Shown in pieces: positions 45,201 to 56,502 of a stretch of DNA of 64,000 bases. The notes below the pieces were generated by a model. It had not been told where the DNA came from, did not search any database, and saw only the letters and a program-made list of their open reading frames with translations. A program made the position numbers and the translations under genes. Numbering within the stretch: position 1 is the first letter of the stretch; the number at the start of each line of letters is the position of its first letter. This stretch comes from Chelydra serpentina. Its lineage: Eukaryota; Chordata; Testudines; Chelydridae. The DNA is taken from assembly GCA_037349315.1 (NCBI GenBank), contig JBAIAC010000008.1:33268001-33332000 (forward strand). The letters run 5' to 3'.

Positions 45201-45486
45201 CTTAAGTACAAAAGATAAAACATACGACTGTAGATTGCAGCCTATGCCCTTGTTTGCTTTAAACATACAGAGCTGGTTTTATTTCACACATACCACATCA
45301 ATGGGACTACTTCAGTTCTACTTGTTAAGCGAGTTTAAAATCAAGCACAATGGACAATATTGGAAACTAGAATCCATCTGCTACAACTAGGAGGCTCACT
45401 TTCATTTTGCGAGACCTACCATCATGAGAGCTAGTGCGGCTACTTGGCTGAGCCAAAATTGTAGTAGTGGTCAGCACAGCCTATGA

Positions 45487-45935
45487 GTAAGGCTATGATT
45501 TAGTCACAGAGGTCACGGAAGTCACTGAATACGTGACTTCCAATGACCTCTCTGACTTCAGCCTACAGTGGTCAGGAGCTGCAGGGTCAGGAACCCTTGC
45601 CACCTCTGGTGGCCCCCAGAGCTCCAAGCTGCCGTGGGCGGAGGGGTACCCCACAGCTCCCAGCTGACATGGGAGGCGAGGCATGGGCACCCTACAGCTC
45701 CCCCCCGCCCAGGCAGCAGGGGACCCCCGGAGATACAGGTGGCAGGGGTACTCTGGCCCCCAGCTGCTACAGGTGGCTCCTAGCCCCTGTGCAACTGCCC
45801 TGCTTCAGGTGGTGTGGGGACCTGCAGATCCCCATTTTGTCACAGATATTTATAGTAAAAGTCAGGGACAGGTCACGGCTTCCGTGAATTATTCTTTTTT
45901 GTCCAGGACCTGTCACTGACTTATCTTAGCCTTAC
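45487..45935. mobile_element. TIR element, GTAAGGCTA ends, 449 bp
   Basis: GTAAGGCTATGATTTAGTCA faces TGACTTATCTTAGCCTTAC. Sub-terminal GTCACGG / CCGTGA blocks are also inverted. No clear target duplication and no coding sequence. Confidence 0.6.
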
Positions 45936-48369
45936 CGATACACACAGCCCAGAAATTAGTTCCACAGATTCTGCACCCTCAAATAAACACAACTGTATTT
46001 TGGACACTTTCAGTCCAAGACTGCCATCTTGTGGACTCTAATTGCAGAAGGAATTGTTAACATCCAGGCTTTGGTCAGTGCTTCAGAAAGATTTTGTAGC
46101 GCATGTTTATTTCCCTTTGCGAGATTAAGAAAAAAAGACTAATGACTCCATAAGAGCAGTGTAAGGATGTCAGATACTCCTGAAACATTAGAGAAATCAT
46201 TACAATTTACAAAAAAAATAAAATAAAAGCTGTAATAAATACTTTATAGCTGCTATACTTCACAATTACAAGGAGCATTTCTATGTGCAAGAATGTTCAA
46301 TTTAATTTAATGGTTTATAAATTCACACATAAAAATTAAATTTAATCTTTTAGGGAGTGTGGCTTGGTAAAAAAAAATCTTCCATCAGAAGATATCCCAA
46401 TAGATATCAACCAGTAAAGCTGCTTTAATATGAGCGAGTAGTTCAGCTATCCAATCACAAAGGCGAATGTGATTAGGTTGAAGGTGTTAGTGAATATAAA
46501 ATAATTTATTCACTCAGTATCTGAATCTAAAATATATTAATATCTTTATGTCCACGTTAAAAAAACACTTTACAATCTTGGCATATTTTAAAAAGGCATT
46601 CAGTATGCAATGGAAATGCACTTGTGTAGGAAAAAATAATATGTTAGTGCTGTGCATCATCTGATGTAGATTAAATTTAATTATATTCTTGCCACAACTT
46701 TTCTAGGTACGTATTTTGTAAGCCGACAGTCTTCTTGTAGCCTGATTGCTGGGCATGGAAATCTTCTCAGACAATCCAAGACACACAACAGAAGGGCTCA
46801 TCTGGAGAATGCAGGTTCATTATGCAGAACTATGAGCCATTCTTCCTGCTCTCTCATCCACTATCAAGAACACTATTTCATCCACAAGATAAAAGCAAAG
46901 ATCATTGTTTCATGTTTTCCAAACTCCTGCAGTAGGTGAAGCTCCTTCTTTTAACCACTAACACAGACCTTATAGCTGATGAAAGTATCCCTTGATCAAT
47001 ATTGACAATATATTGGAGAGAGGAGTTAAAGGGAAGGTGACATACTGAGATATTTTAAGGTCTTCCATGAGCACTTAAACATTTAGCATTGTATTTCAGA
47101 GCAGCAAGTGAAAAACAATAGTAAAAAGTTGAAAAGCTAACTAGATTTCTACCTAGTGGTGCTCAAAGATTTGTATCAGCCAGATATACAATCATTTTAA
47201 ACAATGAGGTTTGTTTTATTTAATGGAAACTTGCCTTCAGTAATTTACAGCATACTGCAGCCATTGGAGACCTTTGGTTATATTTATACCATTAACCAGC
47301 AAACTGTAACCAAGGTCTGCAGGAATTTTTCCGTCAAGTGTTATTAAATTATCACCTAAACCTTTCCAAGTGAACCTGATCTGCATTTTATTAACTCTGT
47401 TACTTCACTGACTGGATAATACATTGAAGAGATGACTAAGTTAACAGCCATGTTTTCTAGTTGCAGTTGTAAGAGGCCGAAGAGCAAGCTAATGTGAACA
47501 CTCAGCACTTGGGGTCTGCAACTAAGATTAAATTTTCAGACATGACCACCAAATTCAAGTGCATCTAACTTGAGACACCTGGTTATCTGATTTTCAGAGG
47601 CACTGAACATCCATAAGTTCAAATGAAATGCATGGAAACTGCAAGTGCTCAACACCTCTGAAAAAGAATCAGGAATAAGATGTCTCAAGTTGGGCACCAA
47701 AGATCAGTGATCACTCGAAAATTTTGGACCATAACATCTCACTGAATATCACCATGTGCCCTGTAGCTCTCAGAGTGACAATATGGAAGTGTCAGTCTCT
47801 AAAACAAAAGGATGCTTGGAAGATGGGACAGGTAGCATTAAAACTGTGATTATTATTGATGCATTTACTTTCTCTCTCCCAGACAGATCATGAGCAACAG
47901 GCACATCAATACAGAATCCTTCAGTCCTTCTCATTTGTTAAAAGCAAAAAACCACCATTAGAAAATTCATGATGTTTAAGGCAAGAAGGGCCCATTATGA
48001 TCATCTACCCTGACCTCCTGTGTAACACACAACCCATAGAATTTCACCCAGTGATTCCTGCATCAAGCCTTTAACTTCTGCCTGAGCTAGAGCATGGCTT
48101 CCAGAAAGATATCCAATCTTAATTTAAAGACTTAACATGACAAAAAGGAGCCTGGTTTTGGACTCACTGGGCAAGGCCAGCATGCCCTGCCTTACTATCA
48201 CCTCTGGGTGGGCCCAAACCAACATCCTTTTAATAAAAGCTGGACACACTGACCAATTATGCCACAGAGATGCCTTATGGTGGCTTATAAAATGCTTTGT
48301 CTCTTATTCCAAAGAGAAAAGTTGGTGGTGTTTTCACGATCCTTTTCAGGAAATTACCTCTCTTTACAT
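45936..48369. other. AT-rich sequence with one old palindromic repeat (47530-47720)
   Basis: Nothing gene-like. The inverted repeat pairs AAATTTTCAGACATG with CGAAAATTTTGG and holds CTTGAGACACC / GTCTCAAGTTGGGC arms. Confidence 0.5.
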
Positions 48370-48930
48370 CAGTGGTCTCAAACTTGTGGCCCACGGGCCA
48401 TATGCAGCCCACAAACCTCCCCAGTGTGGCCTGCAGGGCTCCAGCAGTTTTGGGGCCAGGTCTCTCCCTTGGCCCCACCTGCTGCCCTCGGGCGCTCCCC
48501 TGCCCCAGGGGCCCCAGCAACCTGCCTGCTTGCTCCACTGGCTGTCAGCCCCTCCCTGCAGCCCCAGGACCCTCCCAGAGCCTGCATCCCCTCCCGCTTC
48601 CAACACCGCAGAACCTGCAACCCCAATCTCTCCTCCTGCATCCCCACCCGCACGCCAGAGCCTGCACCCCAGACTCCCTCCCCCACCCAGACTCCCTCCC
48701 AGAGCCCAGTCTCTCACCCCTTCTGCACACAAACTCCCTCCCAGAGCCTGCACCCCAATACCCTACCCCAGACCTCCTCCCCCACCCAAAGTCCCTCCCA
48801 GAGACTTAGGCAGGTGGGGGGTGGAGTTTGGGAGGCGTGGGTTCTGGGCAGCATGAGTGACATTATTGGCCGGCTGGGAGGATTTGAGGACTGGCCCTGG
48901 CCGTAAGGTACATTGAGTGGGAGACCCCTG
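48370..48930. mobile_element. hAT-like non-autonomous element, 561 bp, perfect TSD
   Basis: Starts CAGTGGTCTCAAACT and ends GGGAGACCCCTG. CTTTACAT flanks it exactly (48362-48369, 48931-48938). A C-rich degenerate minisatellite at 48540-48800 gives proline-rich frames of up to about 240 codons that begin outside the element and are not credible genes. Confidence 0.9.
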
Positions 48931-48980
48931 CTTTACATTTTTTGTCTGATATGTTGTTTTCTGGTTCACAACCAATACTT

Positions 48981-50280
48981 AGGGCTAGTCTACACTAGAA
49001 TCGCTATACCGTCTCAGCGGTACCAATGTAGCTGCGCCACTGTAGCGCTGCTAGGGCAGACGCTCTATGTGACAAAGGGCCAGAAAAGGTTAAGCAACTT
49101 GCAGGCTAATTGACCCAGATTCAACCTTTAGAGACATATTACTAGATAATGTTTGTGGGTTTTGCGTGTTTACATATATATTATTAACGGTTGACAATGT
49201 AACCAAACAGTTCTTGTCTATTGCTGTATTCTGTTAATTCAGAGATCAAAGGGAGATGTTAACATTTAAATGAACTGTGAAGTAATGATATCACTGTCTC
49301 CATTTCTCTTTGAAGTACAGTATATAGTAAATTACCTGTAAATGGCTGGAGATAGTCAATCGCCTTATGTTCATCCATGTAGCTAATTACTGGTGATGCT
49401 TAGGAAATAGGAGGTTACTTTAAAGACACTATTCTTCACCCAAGGAACACCTGCTGTCAAGAGGCTGAGAATAGCCTGCCAGCTATAGTCTATAAAAACT
49501 CTTAGGCCTGATTCTTTCATCTCAGATCTGCTTAAGCTTCATCAGGGGAAATTTGAGTCGCAAGACTGAGGTCTCCATCCCATCGGGATATTGGACTGCA
49601 ACCGATGGACTCATTCTAAAAGAACTTTTTGCAACTCTAAAGCTCACCATTGCTACTATGAAACTGACCTAAGAATTCTACTCATATCTGTATGTATATG
49701 ATCTTTTAATCAATACTCTCTCTTTTTTTAATAAATCTTAGTTTAGTTAATAAGAATTGGCTGTAAGCATGTATTTGGGTAAGATCTGAAATATTCATTA
49801 ACCTCATGGGTAATGTGTCCAAGTCTTTGGGATTGATGGAACTTTTTATATGATGAACAAGATTTCATATAATTTCAGTAATCCTCATCATATTTGACTT
49901 GGTTGTCTGGATGGGAGCTCAAGGCTGAATTGCTTTAAGGGAATTATATTTCTGGCTTCTGAGTAACCAGTAAGGTACTGCAGAAGCTGTTTTGTTGCTG
50001 GCTTGGTGAATCTAAGTAACAGAATAACCACTAGTTCTGGTGATTGCCCCATTCTTTGCAGTTTGCCCTAATTGAGCAATCTCAGCGTGGTCTCCCTTGG
50101 AACTCCGGTCACACCAAGGGGACAGAGCTCTCCTCTTGGCATAATTACTCCACCCCCTGAGTGGCTGTCCACAAGGCTGACCTAGCGCTTAGGTCAGGGT
50201 AACTTATGTCACTCAGAGGGATGGCTTCTTCACACCCCTGAGCATCTTCAGTTATACCGAAGTAAGCACTACTTTGCACA
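48981..50280. mobile_element. MITE (AGGGCTAGTCTACACTAGAA type) split by an LTR
   Basis: The left half (48981-49067) and right half (about 50125-50280, GGCATAATTACTCCACCCCC, GCTTAGGTCAGGGTAACTTA) are consecutive parts of one familiar sauropsid MITE. They are separated by about 1.05 kb of LTR. The right terminal repeat is degraded. Confidence 0.6.
49068..50113 (+). repeat. Solo LTR of an endogenous retrovirus, ~1046 bp
   Basis: It begins TGTGACAAAGGG and ends CCGGTCACA, so TGTGAC...GTCACA ends are inverted copies with TG...CA. A TATA box lies near 49491 (TATAAAA) and an AATAAA at 49729. No internal retroviral sequence adjoins it. It sits inside the MITE at 48981-50280. The target duplication is not clear. 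Confidence 0.65.
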
Positions 50281-51587
50281 AACTCTTAGTTACATAACTA
50301 GTGAGTCTGAACCAAATTGCAATTATTGCCCATTGTCAATATGCCTATTTTTCCAGTGTGCACATGTCTAATTTGGTTTGATGTCATGTTACAATTTCTA
50401 CTTTTATTATTATTTTTTAAAATTAAATTTTTATTTTAAGGAACTAATTGCCCAGGGAATCAGCAAGAATTATAGCTCTTTTTTGTACCCTGGCTTTTAA
50501 AATACATTTGTAGAAATAGACCAGTACAAAAATTGATCTTTAGTTTTGCAGTAAGTCATTTACATTTTATGAATACCTTAATACAGAGTAGTGGTATTCA
50601 CCATGGAATGCATTTCCTTCTCTAAATGGGAGCCAAGTCCCAAATGTATTCAAATAACTACCTATTTTTGCTATTGTCTCAATCTTGTTAGTTCTATCGC
50701 TTAACATTTCTTTTTGCAATTCTGTAATTTTGCACCTTTCTTCCTATTGTCAGTGTTTTTCTTACTGTGAACACAAAAACTAGATATCTTCAGTCAAAAC
50801 AATCACAAGTGTCCAGTTCCTCGTGTAATTTGGTGGGACATTTTTCATGTTATCATAATTCCATTAGATCATAGTTCTGAGGATAACATAAAATGTGACA
50901 CCAAACTTCATAAGGAAAAGATGTCATTGTATCTATAGAGTGCATATGAACACAAGTACTTCAGTGGGTTTGTGTCTACAATTTTAAAGCCCTGGTTGAT
51001 ACCAAGACACGGAATCTAATTTTTTAAGGCAATACTAATGGCAAAGAGATGAGTATTTAACAGCTCCAATGCCACTGATGATGAGGCAAAATGTTTCTTC
51101 CGAAGTGGAACATTAAGTTAAGCTAGTGAACTGGAGACAGTTATATATGCAATCCTATGGTCTACTAAGTTAAACATGCTGTCATGAAGAAAAAAAATGG
51201 ACTTCTGTAATGTATTTCATAGTGTGTAACCCAAACTTCCCAATTAACTTGCTGAGCACTTGCATTTTCCGTACTACCAGCCCAACAGTATGTTGTTTGA
51301 TTGTTGAGCAATAAAAAGAGTGTCATGACTATTTTTGGCTATTATATTTGATTAAATTTAAGTACATTTTCAGATAGTCTAACTGGATGCTGCAGACAGA
51401 GGATGAAAGTCTGGTCCCATTGACTTCAATGGAGCCGCCAGGGTATCACCCATACAATGTCTGCCCTCATTTCAGCAGTGCATGCCAATCCAGTTCTCAC
51501 TGAAATCAGTGGAAAGGATTCCCTTTGATTTCAATGGGAGTTGGATCAACCCTTAATGCATAGGAGGACAGAAAGTACATAGTTGGT
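50281..51587. other. AT-rich sequence with hairpin repeats at the right end
   Basis: CAGTTCTCACTGAAATCAGT and TTTGATTTCAATGGGAGTTG (51490-51545) form one of the recurring short hairpins; a second, CCCATTGACTTCAATGGAG, lies at 51416-51435. No gene is visible. Confidence 0.5.
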
Positions 51588-51670
51588 CAGACCAGTGAGT
51601 GCTTCATCTAGTCCAGTATCAATCAGATGCTCCAGAAACAAAGGGTGAAAAAATCCTGTAATAGACCATA
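51588..51670 (-). mobile_element. CR1 3' fragment
   Basis: GGTCAGACCAGTGAGTGCTT and CATCTAGTCCAGTATC are antisense CR1 3' UTR sequence, degraded. Confidence 0.55.
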
Positions 51671-51978
51671 TGTAGTGGGCTCTCACTGAAGTTAATAGGG
51701 TTGCCTGCGTGAAATTAGGGAAGAATTAGGATTTCTATGTCTGCAGCATAATCTGAAAGCATTATAAAGTTTAACCAACTATAAGAAGACAATTTAAGGC
51801 AAACAATTTTCATTCCTTGAAAATCAAAGGACACCAATTTGTTTAAATATTTTAAATGTGTGTTTTGAGCACTGGCAGTGTATACCTAAGATAGGTTTCA
51901 GAGTAGCAGCCGTGTTAGTCTGTGTCAGCAAAAAGAACAGGATTACTTGTGGCACCTTAGACACTAATACATTTATTT

Positions 51979-52016
51979 CAGCATACGCTTTCATGGGTTA
52001 GAGCCCACTTCATCAG
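51979..52016 (-). ncRNA. Hammerhead ribozyme core, left arm (probably inactive)
   Basis: On the minus strand: CTGATGA, then stem II AGTGGG-CTCTAA-CCCAT with a closing G-T pair, then GAAA, then stem III GC-GTAT-GC. The base at the cleavage position is G, not the A, C or U needed. It is the inverted partner of the right-arm motif. Confidence 0.6.
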
Positions 52017-52025
52017 ACGCATGGA

Positions 52026-53546
52026 ATGGAACATACAGTGAACCGATATTTATTCATTCAGAGAAACATGAAAAGGTGGAAGTGCCTATACCACTTCAGG
52101 GCTCCTCCTGAAGGTCAAAACAACAGATTGGACTTCTACATAGATTGCTTCCGTCGACGTGCACGGGCTGAAATTGTGGAAAAGCAACATCACTTGCCCC
52201 ATAACCTCAGTTGTGCTGAACACAATGCCATCAACAGCCTCAGGAACAACTCTGACATCATAATCAAAAAGGCTGACAAAGGAGGTGCTGTCATCATGAA
52301 TAAGTTGGAATATGAACAAGAGGCTGCCAGGCAGCTCTCTAACTCCACATTCTACAGGCCATTACCCTCTGATCCCACTGAGGAGTACCAAAAGAAACTA
52401 CACCATCTGCTCCAGAAACTCCCTGAAAAAGCACAGCAACAGATCTGTACAGACACATGCCTAGAACCCCGACCAGGGGTATTCTATTTGCTACCCAAGA
52501 TCCATAAACCTGGAAATCCTGGATGCCCCATCATCTCAGGCATTGGCACCCTAACAGCAGGATTGTCTGGCTATGTGGACTCTCTCCTCAGGCCCTACGC
52601 TACCAGCACTCCCAGCTATCTTCGAGACACCACTGACTTCCTGAGGAAACTACAATCCGTCAGTGATCTTCCAGAAAACACCATCCTGGCCACTATGGAT
52701 GTAGAAGCCCTCTACACTAACATTCCACACAAAGATGGACTACAAGCTGTCAGGAACAGTATCCCCAATAATGCCACGGCAAACCTGGTGGCTGAACTTT
52801 GTGATTTTGTCCTCACCCACAACTATTTCACATTTGGGGAAAATATATACCTTCAAGTCAGCGGCACTGCTATGGGTACCCACATGGCCCCACAGTATGC
52901 CAACATTTTTATGGCTGACTTAGAACAACGCTTCCTTAGCGCTCGTCCCCTAAGGCCTTACTCTATTTGTGCTACATTGATGACATCTTCATCATCTGGA
53001 CCCATGGAAAAGAAGCCCTTGAGGAATTCCACCAAGATTTCAACAATTTCCATCCCACCATCAACCTCAGCCTAGACCAGTCCACACAAGCAGTCCATTT
53101 CCTAGACACTGCTGTGCTAATAAGCGATGGTCACATAAACACCACCCTATAACGGAAACCTACTGACCACTATACTTACCTACATGCCTCCAGCTTCCAT
53201 CCAGGACACACCACACGATCCATTGTTTACAGCCAAGCTCTAAGATACAACCGCATTTGCTCCAATCCCTCAGACAGAGACAAACACCTACAAGATCTCT
53301 ATCAAGCATTCTTAAAACTACAATACCCACCTGCTGAAGTAAAAAAACAGATTGACAGAGTCAAAAGAGTACCCAGGAGTCACCTACTGCAGGACAGGCC
53401 CAACAAAGAAAATAACAGAACGCCACTAGCCGTCACCTTTAGCCCCCAACTGAAACCTCTCCAGCGCATCAAAGATCTACAACCTATCCTAAAAGATGAT
53501 CCCTCACTCTCACAGATCTTGGGGGACAGATCTCTGTGATGAGCTG
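52026..53546 (+). pseudogene. Penelope-like reverse transcriptase (frameshifted)
   Basis: Frame 52026-53075 gives the Penelope signature N-terminus SDIIIKKADKGGAVIMNK, then YLLPKIHKPGNPGCPIISG. The first catalytic Asp follows in MDVEALYTNIP (residue 225), then GTAMGTHMAPQYANIF. A frameshift near 52945-52960 moves the second catalytic box, CYIDDIFIIW (52970-52999), into another frame. This frame stops at 53150-53152 and then continues as the C-terminal linker (YLHASSFHPGHTTRSIVYSQ) to about 53525. Penelope RTs are related to telomerase and prime on target DNA. This copy is dead: frameshift, stop, and no endonuclease. Confidence 0.92.
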
Positions 53547-53610
53547 ACCACCTGCCTGGAGTTCACATGAAATTCCTCAAAGTATTGCTTTTGGCCAGGA
53601 GGCTGAATTA
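53526..53610. repeat. 85-bp segment duplicated at 55786-55870 (copy inside Penelope)
   Basis: It begins ACAGATCTCTGTGATGAGCT and ends CAGGAGGCTGAATTA, identical over 85 bp to 55786-55870. It lies between the truncated RT linker and the right arm. Adjacent bases differ (G/C before, G/A after). Confidence 0.95.
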
Positions 53611-53699
53611 GCCTCTTAAAGTTGGTATAGGCACTTCCACCTTTTCATGTTTCTCTGAATGTATAAATATCTGTTCACTGTATGTTCCATTCCATGCAT

Positions 53700-53737
53700 C
53701 TGATGAAGTGGGTTCTAACCCACGAAAGCTTATGCTG
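53700..53737 (+). ncRNA. Hammerhead ribozyme core, right arm (probably inactive)
   Basis: CTGATGA (53700-53706), stem II GTGGG-TTCTAA-CCCAC (53708-53723), GAAA (53724-53727), stem III GC-TTAT-GC (53728-53735) and T at 53736 fit the minimal type I hammerhead of Penelope elements. Position 53737, where cleavage would occur, is G instead of the permitted A/C/U, predicting little or no activity. Stem I is weak, as is common in this group. Confidence 0.72.
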
Positions 53738-54599
53738 AAATAAATTTGTTAGTCTCTAAGGTGCCACAAGTAATCCTGTTCTTTATACCTAAGATAGTGT
53801 ACTTTGGAAGTACCAGGTATTAAGTCTTCACTAGTACTAAAATCCATAAAGTCAATTATAAGGGCAGAACGTGTCAGCAGTTGCAGCTTCCCAGTGCTAG
53901 CACTCTTCATTTCATGCAAATTGATACTTTTTTGGAGCAAATTAGACCCGCCGTGATCCCTGGGAGAAATTTCAGCCTAGCATGTCAATGAGTACTTGGG
54001 GATTTTTATAGCCACAAATTGATTGTCTGCTGGTCCATGTATTCACTAAAGCCATGTACTGGAGTTCACTTTGAAATTTCCTTTGAAAAAAGCACTCAAA
54101 AAAGGCATGTACATTGCCCAGAAATCTGCTTTTCTAAAAGGATTAACTTGATCCATTTTAAATTATTTAGTTTTTTCCTTTAATATACACCAGGACACTA
54201 AAACATATTAATACAAAAACCAATAATATAAAACTCCACTGCAAAGTTTTAACTTTCAGGAGCTTTAAAAAGTGCCTGAAAACACTTTTTATATATTAAT
54301 ATACCATAAGTTTTAAAAAACCCACAAAAAAAATTTTATCCAAGTTCTGCATCTGTGAAAGCAGAAATTCATGATGGAAACCCTGATACAGTCTTAAGAA
54401 AGGTCACAAAAACCTCAAGTCCAATAGGAAAATTAGCCTCCCCATGTTTCAGCAAGTGTCCAGAACCCAATGGTAAAAAGACACGTAAGCCTACTCTACG
54501 CTGGTGCTTATGTAACCCACATACCTCCTGGGTGTGGTGTTCTGTCCCATCTAGTGGCACCAAGACCACTTAGAGAGAGAGATTAATGAGTTTGCTCTA

Positions 54600-54710
54600 C
54601 AGCCTTAGCCAACAGCCAGTTGGCTTTTAGCTCATGTGGTAGAGGCTCATGCCCTAGGTTGGATCCTAGCTGCCAACGACCAAGGTCTCTCGGTGTTACA
54701 CGTACAGAGA
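54600..54710 (+). mobile_element. tRNA-derived SINE
   Basis: TTTAGCTCATGTGGTAGAGG is a tRNA-like A box and GGTTGGATCCTAGCTGCC a B box, with the spacing of a tRNA-derived head. A cloverleaf anticodon arm cannot be drawn well, so it is not a tRNA gene. Confidence 0.6.
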
Positions 54711-54748
54711 GGAAATCAGTGGCTAGGGGACTAGCTTAGGACTTAGAA

Positions 54749-54916
54749 CAGGGGTTCCCAAACTTGGTTCACGACTTGTTCAGGGAAAGCCCCCTGGTGG
54801 GCCGCGAGATGCTTTGTTTACCTGAGCATCCGCAGGTACAGCCGCTCGCGGCTCCCAGTGGCTGCAGTTCGCCACCGCTTCCCACAGCTCCCATTGGCCA
54901 GGAACAGCGAACCCTG
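54749..54916. mobile_element. hAT-like MITE, 168 bp, perfect TSD
   Basis: Starts CAGGGGTTCCCAAACTTGGT and ends GCGAACCCTG. ACTTAGAA flanks it exactly (54741-54748, 54917-54924). It is related to the 36466-36724 element through the TTCCCAAACT end and the CGCAGGTAC-GCCxCTCGC core, but has lost most of its right arm. A short ATT microsatellite follows at 54980-54998. Confidence 0.88.
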
Positions 54917-55785
54917 ACTTAGAAGATGTGGGGTCAATTCCCTACTCTGCCGCTGAAAAGTACTATATAAAAGCTAGGTATTATTATTATTATTATTGAT
55001 ACCTCACTGCTACCACTTACAATGATACGTGTCCTACGTTTTCTAATGTTGACAAGGGTTGGAGCGTCTCTCGGTTGCTGAAGAGCACTGTCTGAAGAGG
55101 GAGGAGGATATACTGGTGTGCCCCACCTTACAGCATGCATTCTGGGATGGAGGACCCCGCTATGTAAAGTACCTAGCACAGACACAAGGCCGTGTGATTT
55201 CAGCTACAATGGAAACATCATTGGTGTTTCCCTAGATTTACATCATTGTCAATGAAGTTACTATCCACTCCACAGACCCTGCTCCTGAAGGAAGAGGACA
55301 GTTGCAACATTTAGAACTTCAGTAGTTGCTGAGCTGATTTTCGTGACATGACAGTAAAGACACTGCTGCTTCTCACCAATGCAGCTGCACCATTGCCAGA
55401 TGTTTCTATAATACAAAGATTATTCTATGGCAAAGTGTCTCAGTCCAGTTCATAATGGACTGATGTCCACATCACAAAAGTTACCAAAACAGTGGCGTCC
55501 TGCAGGTGCACTCAACTGATAGACAAAGGAGTGATTATTAATATAGAGACAACAAGCTTAACAGTAGTCACGAACCTCTTCAGAACAGGACAGAGGCACA
55601 GTGCAATGAAGATACACTGCACCCGTCTGGATAACCAAAGGAGTTCTACCTCTGATACTATGTACCCAGCTACTTCATGAAGACCAAATGGCCCACCTTA
55701 AACTGCGGGATGGTGGGTTTGCTTAGACCCAGAGAGTCCACAATTCAATTTTAAATGCATGTACATATTTTGGACAAATATGTTC

Positions 55786-55870
55786 ACAGATCTCTGTGAT
55801 GAGCTGACCACCTGCCTGGAGTTCACATGAAATTCCTCAAAGTATTGCTTTTGGCCAGGAGGCTGAATTA
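55786..55870. repeat. 85-bp segment, second copy (outside Penelope)
   Basis: Identical to 53526-53610, in the same orientation, offset 2260 bp. It is embedded in sequence that shows no other Penelope similarity. Confidence 0.95.
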
Positions 55871-56502
55871 ACCACCTGTCTCAACATATGCCTCTATGAA
55901 CACTTGGGACTAGAGCAGTATGACCTTGCTGTTCTTTTAGATTTATTTTAACAGGCAGTTTGCTGTACCGAAAACAATACAAAACAAAAATGTCCGGGTG
56001 GCATTATCCATCAAAGAAAGTGATTACAGAATAAAGAGTTGTCCTTCAAGGAAAAAACATAACAGGTCAGTGGGCTTTCAATTTCATCCCAATTTAGTCA
56101 ATATTTTTGAGTTTCTGTTCAAATAATATTTAGTGATACGTGTGTGCACGTGCGCTCACGTACATACATAATGATGAGAGACAGTTATAGGGGGCTGTAG
56201 CATGCTTTACTTGGGGTCCAGCAAGACCAGTGGTCAGGCTGAAACCAAACAGCATCTCTAAGTCCTGGGATGGCCCTTCTGGGTTGTTTGCAGTGCCCGG
56301 CAGCCAAGTAGCAGTTCATCACCCCACAAAGTCCTTTGGGATCTCTCCAGCAGCCAGGGGAGGAGGGAAAGGTGGGAGAGACTCTCCACTGGGTCCCAAC
56401 AAAGCAAGGTGAGGGATGGCTCTCCCTTCTGGCTACCACTCCAGATCAGCTGCCTGGGCCACTTCCTACCATCCCTGTTTTCCCTTCAGTTTGGGGCATG
56501 GC
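55871..56502. other. Sequence with nothing recognised
   Basis: No gene or element ends visible. Frames at 56185-56439 and 56336-56998 lie partly in the next hAT element and are not credible. Confidence 0.5.

Larger units (their letters stand above)
51895..53783 (+). mobile_element. Penelope-like element, 1889 bp, inverted arms, 14-bp TSD
   Basis: The insertion is bounded by the perfect direct repeat TATACCTAAGATAG (51881-51894, 53784-53797). Arms at 51932-52092 and 53623-53783 are 161-bp inverted copies with about 9 differences; the left arm has a further 37 bp outside (GTTTCAGAGTAGCAGCCGTG). Between them lies a Penelope-type reverse transcriptase. The C-terminal GIY-YIG endonuclease found in most animal Penelope elements is missing, replaced by an 85-bp segment also present at 55786-55870. 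Each arm carries a hammerhead-ribozyme core, as known for this group. Confidence 0.92.

Noticed and set aside
48137..48906. Proline-rich frames of up to 239 codons
   Set aside because: They run from unique DNA into the C-rich core of a hAT element with an exact target duplication; no conserved domain, and several frames are open at once.
54620..54700. tRNA gene
   Set aside because: A and B boxes are visible but the arms do not pair as a cloverleaf; it fits a tRNA-derived SINE.
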